Below are positions 46,886 through 60,030 of a DNA stretch of 64,000 nt, one piece after another (the stretch's first letter is position 1; the number at the start of each line of letters is the position of its first letter). A program made the translations under genes and the position numbers. Source of the stretch: Halocaridina rubra (Eukaryota; Arthropoda; Malacostraca; Decapoda; Atyidae); contig JAXCGZ010016986.1 in the NCBI GenBank assembly GCA_037179515.1, positions 28,501 through 92,500 of the forward strand, given 5' to 3'. The notes under the pieces are model-generated. The model saw nothing but the letters and a program-made list of their open reading frames with translations. It was not told the DNA's origin and ran no database searches.

Positions 46886-47917
46886 AGAGCATGTTATGAA
46901 CTTGTAAGTGATGCTCTTTAAATATTTGGTATGCGTCTGATGTGCAATAAGGGTATCATCACATTGGGAGAGAGACTGCCCTTATGGATACATAGAATGT
47001 GCTTTCAGATATCAATATATATATAAGCTTATATATGTTCAGCAAATACAAACAAATGGATGAGCTTAACCCTCAGAGGGCGGGTAATCTACTGAAAACA
47101 TATTGCCTCGATTGTGTTTGATTACGCATAAGCGTTCACTAGCACTGAGTGATTTATATAACACGTGAGGGGGAAAAAATGATGTCACACAATACCAAAA
47201 AAAATTGGTATGCCATACATGTGTTTTGGGCCCATTTTGTTTTGAACGAGCCCATGGACTTGAACGCAATTTCGACGTCCAGTACACATGCTGGTGAGAT
47301 GATGCAATCTGCCTTTAAGGAGTTAAGATATCAATATTTCAGAGTGTTTATATGACTAACAAATACAAATAAATGGATGAGCTTAAGAACCTAAATAAAT
47401 CAGGGTTTGACAGGTAACAAGCAGGCATCTATTGGCCGAGGGACAGAAAGGGACTTACATTCATCACCCGCTGGTCTTCACACCTTTCCAGTTCCTAAAA
47501 TCAAGGCAACGTGGCAGTATATAAAGAAGCTTTATTTGCATTTTTATTATAGCAATGCAAAACAGCTCTATCCATGTCCCTGTAGCAAGCACTCTCTCTC
47601 ATGGTGCAGCTTAACATATGGATTATGCAAGAGGACTATATCAATTACATATTGTACAAAAATACCAAGAGAATGGGTTATGCAATACAAAACAAAAATG
47701 TATGAAAACGAGTTAGATACAGGAAATTAATACATGCAATTATCAATTACAAAAGCAAGTCTCCTATAATACATAGCTTTAAAATTCGATAATGCTCATA
47801 AAAGTCTATCATGCAAACTTTAAAATATTGCCACATAATGCTAAGAAATTACTGTTGTCTATATCCTTCCAAAATCAATGACTGTACACCCCCGCATGCT
47901 ATACGTACAATTAGGGG

Positions 47918-48082
47918 ACCAAGGCAATGCAATTGTTAGAGTGCATGACTTTTGAAGGAACATACCCATGCTGTTGCCTACGGCGAGGCATTAGGAAGAG
48001 CATCCAGCATTAACAACTCTGCCCCAACCTGTCTGTCCACCCAAATTCGATTGAGGATCATTAATGATACATAAAACGGCAA
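47918..48082 (+). mobile_element. SINE-A copy
   Basis: AAGGCAATGCAATTGTTAGA, GCATTAGGAAGAGCATCCAG and CTGTCCACCCAAATTCGATT, with tail AATGATACATAAAACGG. Confidence 0.72.
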
Positions 48083-48285
48083 ATATAATATACTCTACAG
48101 TAGGTAAGGAGTGCAGCAGCGATTAAGGGAATATTAAAAAAAAAAAAATACATTCCAATATAGCCAGTAATAATATTGAGCAAATAAGTTAATGCATATC
48201 TAATTGCTGTCAACTGCAATAACTGGGGATTATGATATGGTAAACTTATCAATAAATAATATAAATTTATCCTAAAAATGCACAA

Positions 48286-48545
48286 TATGAACTACCATTT
48301 CTCTTTCTTGACTCAACTACAATGGATAGAGCTAAATATGAACAACCGTTTCCATTTCTTGACTCAACTACAATGCCTAGAGCTAGACATCAACTACCTT
48401 TCTCTTTCTTGTCTCAACTACAATGGCTACAGCTAAATAAGAACTAAAATTTCTTTATCTTGACTCAACAATAATGCCTACAGCAAGATATGAATTAATG
48501 TTTTCTTTCTTGACTCAACTACGACGGATAGAGGTTACAACATAA
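48286..48545. repeat. ~51-bp minisatellite
   Basis: Five units of TTCTCTTTCTTGACTCAACT, ACAATGGATAGAGCTA and AATATGAAC. Confidence 0.88.
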
Positions 48546-48689
48546 AACGCACACTGTAAAATAAAATTTAGAAAAATTTGAAAAAACCATGACATGAAAC
48601 GAAGTCCCACCATCTAACATCTTCGTTAATGAAGAAGCAAGCTCAGTAACTCCTGAATGAAAAATATCAGAAAATACAGACACTGAAAT

Positions 48690-49045
48690 GTAAATAATTT
48701 CTTTGGCTCGACTATTAGTTACTTAAAATCGTCTCCATCATCTTTGAAACTGAAGATATAATGTAAAATACACTGAGCGCTAATATGCAATCATGTTGAT
48801 TTATAAAACTGTTAAAAATGAGCTTCAACATTTCTGATACTGAAAATATAATGTCAAATACACTGAGATCTTCTTTCAGTTATTATATTAATATATATAA
48901 AACTGCTAAATATCGGTTCAAGAATCTTTGCAACTAAATGTATAATATCAAATACACCGAGATCTGCTATTAATTATCATTTTAATTTCTATAAAACTTT
49001 TAAAAATTGCCTCAAACATCTTTGAAACTGAACATATGATATTGA
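48690..49045. repeat. ~100-bp tandem repeat
   Basis: Three and a half units sharing CTTTGAAACTGAA, TATAATGTCAAATACACTGA and TATAAAACTGTTAAAAAT. Confidence 0.82.
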
Positions 49046-49162
49046 TGGCATTAACAAAAATAAGAGCCCATACGACTATTAAAGATTGCGATCTACAGAT
49101 TTTCCGAAATGGGCAAGTGCAAAAATTCAAGACTTGAGATTACGCCAAACCCTAATAACTTT

Positions 49163-50060
49163 TATTTATCACTATTAGTCCCCATTCGAGGGTGGGAATA
49201 GATGGGGATTTAAGGCTGGATGCCATTGCTAAATGTCCCCGCCCTGGGCTTGAATGCAGGGCAGTCCCCTCCCACGATTAGCATGATACCACTATGTTCA
49301 GAAAGTCGAGAAGTGAGACAGCATCAACTCTCAATACTGTAATATCTTTTAATGCCTTACATATCATGAGAGTAAAGTAAATGAGGGTAGAATATTCTGA
49401 GGCCAGTAATAAAGTCTCAGAAAAAAAGTCACAATTTCGGAGGGGAATAAAAGTCACAGGTAAAAAAGTAACAGGTTTAGGTTAGGTTTGACTTTTCTCC
49501 AGTAATGGTCACAGGTTATGTTAAGTTACACTTATTTCCTGTGGCCTTTTTCTCAGTGACTTTTTTACCTGTGAATTTATTTTACCTGGATTCGAACATG
49601 CATACTCATAAACCAGAACGCAATTTCCTACTTCTACACACAACTGAATATTCACTGTTGCAGGCATTCATTTCAACTGCAGTGCATTGCAAACAAAAAT
49701 TACTTACCAAATTTGTTTTCAATATTTTATGTGTAACTATTAATCTCCATTATGGAAGAAGACACAGACAGAGTGGAGCAGGGGAGTCAAGGATGGATCT
49801 CTTTCCAAACAACCTGCGGTAGGCTCAAGCACCAGTCTGTCATCTTTCAACTCATGCAAATGAGGTTCCCAGAACTTACTGCATTTATTTAATGTTTTAT
49901 GAGTCACTAGCAATCCCCAAAATGGAAGGAAACAGACAGATTGAAGTTGGGAAATTAAGATTGGTCACCTTTCCTTACTCCCCACGGTGAGCTTGATCGT
50001 GGGTCTGTCACCTCCCGGGTCGAGTATTCTAACCGTTACTCTACCCCATATCCCCAGAGA
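49163..50060 (-). mobile_element. Cluster of three SINE-A copies
   Basis: Copies lie at about 49163-49300, 49733-49850 and 49898-50060, all reversed (for example CACTATTAGTCCCCATTCGA; CTATTAATCTCCATTATGG; GAGCTTGATCGTGGGTCTGT). The spacers contain CCTAA/TTAGG-rich sequence and no gene. Confidence 0.7.
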
Positions 50061-50710
50061 ACTTACCCGGAAAATTATTCTTATTAGAGGCTCTATTACA
50101 TAGAGATATTTCAAACTGACTATTTTCTAATTTTTGTTCCATGGTTCAAAGCACTCCATAAAGACTTTCAGTGAGAGGAATTACCATCTGTAACTCAAAT
50201 CACATAAAAAAAATTATATCTGTTACTTATCCCTAGTGTTGAAAGATATAATCTCCCTTTATAAGAATAGTGGCTGCATCAAAGAAAAACTTGACTCTTT
50301 GAGGGAGGAAAATACAAAGGATGGAATTCCCAGTCCCCTCGCTACACACTGTTTAACTAACATTTACAAAACGCGGGGGAACGTGGAAAAAGCAGTCTTC
50401 ACATAACACCGGATGTGGTGGCTGCAGCGTCACTGTTTGTATCACTGCTGCATAGCACGACACCGGCCTAATCGTACAGTCTGAGTGGAGTTGGATACTT
50501 TTTGCTCTGCCGTCGTGGTGCCATGAATGGCACCTTTACTAAAAAAAATAAGTTAATTAACCTAACCTACCCAAAACAGCTAAGTGCCAAAAAGGCAATG
50601 CCCAAACAGCTTACCGAATAAAGTAGTGGCACCAATAGGGCGGCACTAAAACAGCGGCGCTAAATCGTCATATTCTGTTCTCAGTACTGCCTAAAGCAAG
50701 CCTTACCACT

Positions 50711-51034
50711 GGAATTAATCTCTTCCCTGGGATATTATTTCCAAAGACTATGTAATTCCAGACATATAAAGTGCAAAAAAATGGAAATAAATAAGTTTCA
50801 ATGCATTAACTAGAAAGGCTAAGATGATGGAAATGGGGTTGGTGGACGTACGATTAACACAAAATACTACATCTCTCTTGGCATAAAGAAGGCTTAGGGA
50901 AAGTCGGAATGGACAAGAACAATCGTTCAATGCAAAATTTTATGAGGTAGCATTTTGACGAGATATTTCGTCCTTGCTGAAAAAATTTAAGACGGGCAAA
51001 AATTATATTTTTTGTTGATGCCTGGAAAGAGGCT
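50711..51034 (+). mobile_element. TTAA-type MITE, third copy (~325 bp)
   Basis: The left end is TTAATCTCTTCCCTGGG and the right end TGCCTGGAAAGAGGCTAA, an imperfect inverted repeat. The interior GGTTGGTGGACGTACG matches the copy near 3060. Confidence 0.6.
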
Positions 51035-51179
51035 AAGTAGAAAACAATAAGAGTTCATTAAAAACAAAACAAAAACAAACATAATAAAAAATAATGAAGG
51101 AACAGGAGATAAAGAATAATTCATAAAGTAAAGCTATATCTCAAAAAGCATACTTGGAATGATTGCTAAATACACTTAC

Positions 51180-51260
51180 TCTACTTTTTCGCCCACTGAC
51201 AGGTCTTTTCAGCCGATGGACAGTAATTTCCATAAACTTGAGAAAACCTTCGATAGTAGT
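51180..51260 (-). CDS. DEPDC5: DEPDC5 exon e
   Basis: An 81-nt exon, segment residues 245-271: TTIEGFLKFMEITVHRLKRP then VSGRKSR. It matches the human [20 protein letters not shown] helix just before the long linker. The acceptor has a long T tract and the donor is GTAAGT, phase 0. Confidence 0.93.
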
Positions 51261-51354
51261 CTGAAAAAAATATATATAAATAATTTAATACAGTAAGAAA
51301 CAAATATAAAAAAGATAAATAAAATATTGAGATTAATATAATTGAGGGAATGTG

Positions 51355-51490
51355 GCCGCAGTGGCTGGGTCAGTACAGTTCACGACTTTGGTTCATCAGG
51401 TCATCGGTTTGAGACCCAGCACGGTCTGAGGTTAGAGAGGGCATTCACTTGCCAAAATCAAAAGTCCAAAAGAAGGAATGGATTAACTGA
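51355..51490 (+). mobile_element. SINE-D (tRNA-derived)
   Basis: The tRNA-like head is GTGGCCGCAGTGGCTGGGTC and the B box ATCGGTTTGAGACCC. It is followed by GAGGGCATTCACTTGCCAAA. A second copy of the body is at 24645-24810 (AACAGTCACACTTGCCAAAA). Confidence 0.65.
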
Positions 51491-51529
51491 ATTTACATGC
51501 TTTTAAACGGGAATAATATATCCAACCCA

Positions 51530-51586
51530 AGAACAGTTCTTGGGAATGGATTAAGTTTCTGGGTTGGGATCACCACTGTGTATACT
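51530..51586. repeat. Solo Tigger-type terminal repeat
   Basis: GGGTTGGGATCACCACTGTG with the preceding CTTGGGAATGGATTAAG matches the right terminal region of the 21246-23568 element. No transposase remains beside it. Confidence 0.55.
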
Positions 51587-51596
51587 GTATATATAT

Positions 51597-53531
<1,935 letters not shown>

Positions 53532-53532
53532 T

Positions 53533-53538
53533 GTGTAT

Positions 53539-53571
<33 letters not shown>

Positions 53572-53583
53572 TACATACATACA

Positions 53584-53617
<34 letters not shown>

Positions 53618-53743
53618 CATACATACATACATACATACATACATACATACATACATACATACATACATACATACATACATACATACATACATACATACAT
53701 ACATACATACATACATACATACATACATACATACATACATACA

Positions 53744-53779
<36 letters not shown>

Positions 53780-53787
53780 TACATACA

Positions 53788-53860
<73 letters not shown>
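53533..53860. repeat. (CATA)n and (TA)n microsatellite beside DEPDC5 exon d
   Basis: About 280 bp of CATA/TACA repeats with a few TATATA interruptions, then 40 bp of TA. It ends 20 bp from the exon d donor. In the transcript it reads as (AU)n followed by (GUAU)n. Confidence 0.98.
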
Positions 53861-53862
<2 letters not shown>

Positions 53863-53880
53863 ATCTCAATGTGAAATTAC

Positions 53881-54012
53881 CTGCTGTTCTTCTATGGTCA
53901 AAGGATTGTAAATATCCGAAGGCAGCTTGGCTGCAGAGTCCATGATGGTCTTGGTGGCCCATCGATAACAGTCTGGGACGATCAGCACTCGGAATCTCCA
54001 GAATTTCAGCGC
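53881..54012 (-). CDS. DEPDC5: DEPDC5 exon d
   Basis: Segment residues 201-244, 44 codons, phase 0 at both ends. It begins ALKFWRFRVLIVPDCYRWAT (human SLKFWRTRFLLLPA) and ends PLTIEEQQ. Its donor (GTAATT) is followed after only about 20 nt of intron by a 330-bp TA/TACA microsatellite. Confidence 0.95.
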
Positions 54013-54227
54013 CTGAGAAATAAGCAATTAACAAAGCGTAAAAAAAAAAATTGGTGGGAACAAAAATTAGATTAATGAAAAATACTGATAACCTGAGAAT
54101 AAAGATTATATAGTTGGAGTTACTTAAAGAGGAAGAGACCACATAAAGTGTTACTTTAAGAGGAATCAAACAATAATAATTGATACGAGAAACTCATTTT
54201 CTCTGGAAAAGGATTAGATGAAGACAA

Positions 54228-54445
54228 TCATATACGTATATTTGCAATAGCTGTAATCCCAAATCTAACAGGGGTGGCCAAGTCAAAGCACATACATTCG
54301 CCTGAAGCTAATACACCTCCAATCACTCCTCTAAGCTCCTCGAGGATAAAGGGCTGTCACAATTCACCCTCTATCACCCTGCCTGAGTCATCTACAGAGC
54401 AATTGGGTATGATTCTCCTCCCATGAGGCCTGACAGCTTCAAGTG
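54228..54445 (+). mobile_element. Repeat family C copy
   Basis: TAACAGGGGTGGCCAAGTCA, CGCCTGAAGCTAATACACCT and CTCGAGGATAAAGGGCTGTC follow the family order. Confidence 0.65.
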
Positions 54446-54548
54446 ATGCTTGAGAATAAATAATTAATAAATCTAAACAAACAGAAATTTCTTATGACTA
54501 ATCACAGTTCTTTGGACAGGATAAGATAAACAAAGATCGAAGATTAAC

Positions 54549-54710
54549 AGGTAAAGGAAGCCGAGTGGTCAGAGTGTTCAATTAGGGAATTGACAGACTC
54601 AAGATCAAGCCCAATGTGGGGCACTAGGAAGTGAAGACAGCCTAAATTCCCCGGCCACACTTTATGTCCACCCCCATATTGAGGATTAATAGTAACACAT
54701 AAAGTGAAGA
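54549..54710 (+). mobile_element. SINE-A copy
   Basis: GTAAAGGAAGCCGAGTGGTC, CAAGATCAAGCCCAATGTGG and CACCCCCATATTGAGGATTA with tail AATAGTAACACATAAAG. Confidence 0.75.
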
Positions 54711-55096
54711 TTATTATATAATGAAAGCCTGAAAAAAGCATAAACTATGAATGGCTCCAATCAAATGAAAGTCAATGAGCTAATTAGTTTCTCTGGATGA
54801 CTACCCACATCATTATATCTACACATAGAGAGGATCTTCAGAGGAGAGTTTTAGGAGTGATCGACCACATGAGTTTGCAAGCAACTGTCTCTATCTAATT
54901 TCGTTTTACAAGTGTCTACAATCTTTGGCAAATTATCTATGTCAGAAAAACACTATTAAAACACACTTAAGTATTGCACGCTGGCATATAAGTAAATGTA
55001 TAAGTGAATGTCAGATATGTGAAATAAGAAAAACATGCACATAGTATCTTCCTCCAAACGTTCACAACTTGCTTTCTCCACGTCACACCTACTTAC

Positions 55097-55274
55097 TTCA
55101 ATTAACGGGTAGTCTGTAGAGTCGCCATGAAAGCATATATAATTATCTAAATGGCTCCACCTGTACGTTTCCAGTCTCTCAGTGCGAAACTCCACCCAGG
55201 AGACTTCATAGCTGCTCATGTATGGGGCTTGAAAGCGGTATTTATACTGACGCTTGAGTTGCGGGTGTGGATGT
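55097..55274 (-). CDS. DEPDC5: DEPDC5 exon c
   Basis: It completes a split Arg, then gives segment residues 142-200. Blocks are QYKYRFQAPYMSSYEVSWVE, FRTERLETYRWSHLDNYIC and DYPLIE. This matches the human region with [20 protein letters not shown]. The acceptor is TTCTAG and the donor GTAAGT, phase 0. Confidence 0.96.
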
Positions 55275-55444
55275 CTAGAAAGTGAATAAAAAGGATTAAT
55301 AACATTTAGTCAAGAATGAATCTGTATGTATCCACCTCTTACACATCGGGATAAACAGTGATGCATAGACACAGCAACTTACAATAACTCAATAATGCAC
55401 AAGGATATATATAATTTCTTTTTAAATAATAAGCCTCATTTTAT

Positions 55445-55600
55445 TTTGTATTATTAGTAGCCATTATGGAGGTGGAGACAGCCAAACTGTTGCTAAGGAA
55501 TTAAGGTTGGATGACCTTCCAACAACCCCAAGATGGGCTCGACTGTGGGTCTGTCAACTCCCGAGTCGCGTCTTCTAACCACTCTGCTATTGTGGTCCTC
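55445..55600 (-). mobile_element. SINE-A copy
   Basis: TTAGTAGCCATTATGGAGGT, AATTAAGGTTGGATGACCTT, GGGCTCGACTGTGGGTCTGT and ACCACTCTGCTATTGTGGTC. It lies about 115 bp left of the composite 5S-tRNA SINE and on the opposite strand. Confidence 0.78.
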
Positions 55601-55715
55601 TCAAAGTCTCTTTTTAAATGATAAGTTATATTGGCTCAGCAGCAAGAAGTCACAGCGTTGCAAAAGCGCTGAGGAAGCACAATTATTTTTTGCAACTTGA
55701 TGGCAGATCACACTT

Positions 55716-55838
55716 AGCCAAAGGCCAAATGATGTCAAGAACACTGATTTTCGTCTGATCAGCAAAGGTAAGCATCAATGGGGCTGGTCAGTACTTGGCT
55801 GGGGAACCGCTGGGAACACCAGACGCTCTTGGTGTATA
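55716..55838 (+). ncRNA. 5S rRNA-like head of a composite SINE
   Basis: About 123 bp align to 5S rRNA. TCGTCTGATCAGCAAAGGTA corresponds to the box A region (CCGATCACCGAAGTTAAG). GTCAGTACTTGGCTGGGGAA corresponds to the intermediate element. CGCTGGGAACACCAGACGC corresponds to box C. The ends GCCAA and TTGG keep part of helix I. Point changes and its position beside a tRNA-like unit mark it as a SINE head rather than a gene. Confidence 0.85.
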
Positions 55839-56010
55839 AGGAGGCCACCATAGCATAGTGGTAGAGTGCTTAACTAGGGATGTGACAGACCCAAGTTCGG
55901 GCCTACAGCAGGGAGTGAGGAAGGGCATCCAACCTTAATTCCCAAGTTTCACTCCACATGTGTCAACCTCAAATGGGGAATAATAGTGACATAAGAAACT
56001 AAAAATAAAA
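55839..56010 (+). mobile_element. tRNA-like and body part of the 5S-tRNA composite SINE
   Basis: Directly after the 5S-like unit comes a tRNA-like A box (TAGCATAGTGGTAGAGTGC) and B box (AAGTTCGGGCC), then the SINE-A body (GAAGGGCATCCAACCTTAAT) and the tail AATAGTGACATAAGAAAC. The order 5S, tRNA, body is the same at 62007-62290. Confidence 0.8.
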
Positions 56011-56093
56011 AAATTGCAGTATTCCAATGAAGCAAAGTAATGAACACAATTGCATCTTTACTCTTTATCAGAGCCGTTCTGTGTCAAAAAATT

Positions 56094-56345
56094 ACATATA
56101 CATACATACATATGCCCATACTGTACATACATATACAATGGCTGCAAATACCATTTGTAAAGGGGGTCGTTGAATCAAAGCACGCACATTCACCTGAAAG
56201 TATTATACCATTATCACTCCTCTTAGCTCCTTGGGGGTAAAAGGCTGCCTAAATTTTCCCTCACCACCCTGCTTGGGTCATTCACAGGGTAAGTGGGCAA
56301 GGGTCTTCTGCCATAAGGTCCAACAATTCGCTCCTCTTCACTGCC
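56094..56345 (+). mobile_element. Repeat family C copy
   Basis: TACATACATATACAATGGCT, AAGGGGGTCGTTGAATCAAA and AGGGTAAGTGGGCAAGGGTC. Confidence 0.65.
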
Positions 56346-56394
56346 AGGGATTAACTCATTAAAATCAAAAGGCAATAGAAGCTAAATTGCAAAC

Positions 56395-56606
56395 CTTGGT
56401 CTGTAGATTGTGACAGTGATTGTTGACCCACACAAAAAAATCTTATGGAAAATACGACCAATAGACAGTCGATATTCCTTAGAAGTCTCATCGTTCCTCG
56501 ACCTTGTTCTCATCAGCGACCCTAAGCCTGTGAATCGTGGACTGTTGCCCATATTTATAGTTGCTTGACTCAGGGCTTTTTCTGGTTTCACAATGAGCTG
56601 GAATCC
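56395..56606 (-). CDS. DEPDC5: DEPDC5 exon b
   Basis: Segment residues 71-140 plus two bases of residue 141. It begins GFQLIVKPEKALSQ, the counterpart of GYQIIVQPKT in human. It continues with a basic stretch (MRTRSRNDE) and YRLSIGRIFHKI, and ends ITVTIYRP. The acceptor is CTTCAG and the donor GTTTGC. Confidence 0.95.
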
Positions 56607-56910
56607 CTGAAGGAGAGAATCCCAGTGAATTTTATAGTATCAATAATGTAAATATGCAAATATCATATTTCTTTTTTTTTACATGTGAGACACTGGGATG
56701 GGCAGAGAAAGTTGCTTTCATTGGGCCAGCCCACCAAGAAAACATTGGGAAGAAGATAAAGTAGCAGCTTATGGACAAGGCAGAAATAGGAAACTTATAA
56801 ATAATAAGAGAAGGATAGGCTGAGAGAATAATAATTTACATTGATCGAAGAACAGACGTAAATACAAAGTGTAAAACTTATGTCTTCATATCAATGATAA
56901 CTAGAGGTTT

Positions 56911-56967
<57 letters not shown>

Positions 56968-57222
56968 GTAATAATAATTATAATGATAATAATAATAATA
57001 ATAGCTAGAACAAATATATTGCAATTATGCATTCTTGAATGTATTCAAATTATCTAACTCCTTTGTTGTGATTTCAGCCTGGGACATGTAGAACAGGATA
57101 CCACAGCTTAGTGCACTTAGCCACAAAGATCACCTCTGTGGCCCAGTGTACAAAGCTGTGGATTATTGTTCTACAGGTTCCAGGTTCGAATCATGACAAA
57201 GGAAGTAGATTAGTTGAAGATA

Positions 57223-57290
<68 letters not shown>
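56911..57290. repeat. Two (AAT)n tracts
   Basis: Tracts at 56911-57002 and 57222-57290 lie in the intron between DEPDC5 exons a and b. The second ends about 50 bp from the exon a donor. Confidence 0.95.
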
Positions 57291-57294
<4 letters not shown>

Positions 57295-57340
57295 GAATAT
57301 AAAATTAGTATAATGTATTTTGATTACAATAACATTGTAC

Positions 57341-57552
57341 CTGAGAGAGACGCTGCGATACCAACTCCAAAAAGACGCGATAGGTGGACAAAATCTTCTT
57401 TTCTCCACTTACTCTGGTGTGTTCGTTCATATCATCCGGCAGAAGATTGTAATCGGCCACTACATAGTCGTTATGGAGGGAACTATCATCCGGGAAGTAA
57501 TCCGTCGTGATCGGAAGACATGCAGGTAATGTTAAACTCTTCCAGTCAACAC
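57341..57552 (-). CDS. DEPDC5: DEPDC5 exon a (first exon in window)
   Basis: The acceptor is TACAAG. The exon begins with the last two bases of a codon and has 70 codons. Segment residues 1-70 include VDWKSLTLPACLPITTDYFP, NDYVVADYNLLPDD and VFLELVSQRLSQ. The donor is GTACAA, phase 0. The WKSLT.PACLP.TTDYFP block is the strongest family signature in the window. Confidence 0.96.
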
Positions 57553-58169
57553 CTTGTATCAGACAAATATAATTAAATGTACATATGCATACAAAAATTA
57601 TATATACATATGGACAGTATACTGTTTGCATGCATTGTGCATATTTGTCAGTTATGTAACTAATATTAATTGGGAGCATAAACATATATAGTTTGTGCAA
57701 ATTCAATAAACAAAGGTAACAACATTAAAATTAAGATGAGGATACAAACAAAACATTGATATGAATAACTAAATTGTTACTGTACAGCTTGAGAAATAGT
57801 AAAGTAAACACTTAAAGATGACACACAGAAGAATTAAGCTCTCATTGTGAGACATCAACGGGGCTTTTCATAAAAATACAGTAGTATAAGATGACTTGTT
57901 AAGGCTACAATATTATCAAGTACATAAATATTCTTCTTTTGATTTCGTTAAAAGGTCATAAACTATAACTTCTTTTCCATTTGAGTTCTGCATGGTTCTT
58001 GAGAATAATAGAAATAATATTCAAATCAAAATGAAACTAAGATTTAACACAACATCAAAGTTATCTTGGGGTTAATTCTAAGTATCTGCCTTAAAATCCC
58101 AAACTATCATGCTCAAAGGCAGGGGTTAGCTTGCTATCTGAAGTTTAGCAGATTTAATCAGAATAATAC

Positions 58170-58570
58170 ATTACAAAATATGGTCATGTTCATAAACACA
58201 GTCACGCTCATAAATATGGTCATATTCATAAATACAGTCATGTTAATAAACATGGTAACATTCATAAACATGGTCATGTTCATAAAGACGGCCATAATCA
58301 CAAACAAGTTCATGTTTATAAACATGATCATGTTCATAAACCTGGTCATCTTCACAAACACAGTCACATTCATAAACACAGTTATATTCATAAACATGGT
58401 AATGTTCCTAAACATGGTCACATTTATAAACACGGCCATAATCATAAACATGGTCCTTAATATGGTCATGTCCATAAACAGGGTCACGTTCATGAATATA
58501 TCCATACTCATGAACACGGTCATGTTCATAAACATGGTTAAATTCATAAACATGGTCATATTCATAAAGT
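58170..58570. repeat. 18-bp minisatellite
   Basis: About 22 units of the type CATAAACATGGTCATGTT. Because 18 is a multiple of three and the unit has no stop in some frames, both strands show long Met/Ile/Asn-rich open frames. These are not considered genes. Confidence 0.92.
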
Positions 58571-59068
58571 ATTCAATTTTGTTATTGTGTACTGCTGCCT
58601 GAAGAGCACCTCATAAATTTACCAATATATTTCCTCAATTGCCTTCAAGCGCACACTATTTTCTTTAATTGCCACTATAAAAAGGATAAATTCTGAAGAC
58701 AATACCATACAGTATTCTCAAAAACTGTTAATTTACTTTTATCACTCCCCAATTTAATACTAAAATATAAGAACAGGTTGACAGTACTGTAGTAATAAAT
58801 AAAACCATCACAAAACAACTAAGAAAAGCTATAAAGTGCAGTTACCCCTCATCTTACACTGTCAGTGTGTTCTGTCCCTCTCCTTGTAAGTAAAACTTCG
58901 CAGATGTTCAAAACCCTTATACAAATGTGTCTATAATTTAAGCATAACCTCTTGTACATTCTAAATCATGACAAGATTACTGTAATTTACTTAAAACAAG
59001 ACCTGATACAATCTAAATTCATATAAAATAGTACTGTAGCTGTTATAACATATTCTTATAGAGATATA

Positions 59069-59412
59069 CAGTGATCCTCCGCTGTATCGCGTTTCTTGGT
59101 TCGCGTTTTCACTGTATCGCGGTTTTTTGTGTGGCAAATTATTATTGTAAAATACCTATGTACATGAGTATGTCATGTAATTACCACTTCATTCACCGTA
59201 ATTTTATCTATCACTTTCATATAAATTTACGTTGCATGCTGTTATTTATGAAGTAAAGAGTGGTTTGTTAACAGTACAGGGAGGGTTTATAGAGTGTAAA
59301 CTTAAAAATAAATTAAAATATCTATGTACATATAGGCTGCTCCTACTTCGCGGTTTTTCTGTCTCGCGCCGGGTCCCGGAACCGAGCTACCGCGATAATG
59401 GGGGGATTACTG
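59069..59412. mobile_element. Tigger-like MITE, 344 bp
   Basis: The left end is CAGTGATCCTCCGCTGTATC and the right end inverted is CAGTAATCCCCCCATTATCG. Each is followed by GCG-rich sequence and flanked by TA. There is no coding capacity. The TIRs resemble the general CAGTAxTCCxxC...ATCGCGG type of Tigger-derived MITEs. Confidence 0.8.
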
Positions 59413-59744
59413 TACATTGATTTTTTTTTATATTTTATACATTGATTTTTTATATATTTTAAGATTGTTAATGTTCAAAACCTAACAAGTTGAAGCCATG
59501 TAAGATGAGGGTTGACAGTAACGAACTGCTCATTTAAATGGTCACTGAATAGCAAACAGAAGCAAAGACTTCATCTGCTAACTACAAGGTTAATGGGTTA
59601 AATGTCCCAATTTGGATGGGAACATGATGCAGGTAAAAACTCTCATATCTATGTCTCACAATTTCCCATGAAATTTGCATTATACAACAACTACTAAAGG
59701 CCAATAGATGAAATGGATTTATATTTTTATTGCTCTGACATCAG

Positions 59745-60030
59745 CTCCATCAGCTCACCTCAAACACAAAGTGGATGGGGAGCGATATTCTGGTATGGGT
59801 GGCTCTAGAACTGGGGGTTATAATTGGAAGTTCTGTAGGAAAACTTCTTTGCATGGTGTAAAGAAGTACTTTTCATTGTAAGAATAGATAACAATTGGAA
59901 TTTGCTATGTGAGGAAACAGTAAATGCTAAATATATTCATAATTTTAAGGATAGATGCAAAAAGTGTTTGTGAGTAAAAAATTTAACCGACCAGAAGATG
60001 GGGAGTACGGGAACAGGCCTCTTTTACAAG
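59745..60030 (+). mobile_element. LINE 3' tail relic, second copy
   Basis: It is homologous to 34180-34470 in the same orientation, including CTTCTTTGCATGGTGTAAAG and ATTCATAATTTTAAGGATAG. The short open frame at 59955-60203 starts inside it and is not considered a gene. Confidence 0.5.

Larger units (their letters stand above)
42545..51179 (-). other. Large DEPDC5 intron between exons e and f
   Basis: About 8.6 kb without any exon-like segment. It is filled with a MITE interrupted by a CR1 fragment (43449-44522), tandem repeats at 44880-46000 and 48286-49045, a LINE C-terminal relic (46180-46480), six SINE-A copies and a TTAA-type MITE (50711-51034). The open frames here fall in repeats. 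Confidence 0.7.

Noticed and set aside
58066..58602. 178-codon MFINMV-rich open frame
   Set aside because: It lies in an 18-bp minisatellite, which also leaves the opposite strand open.
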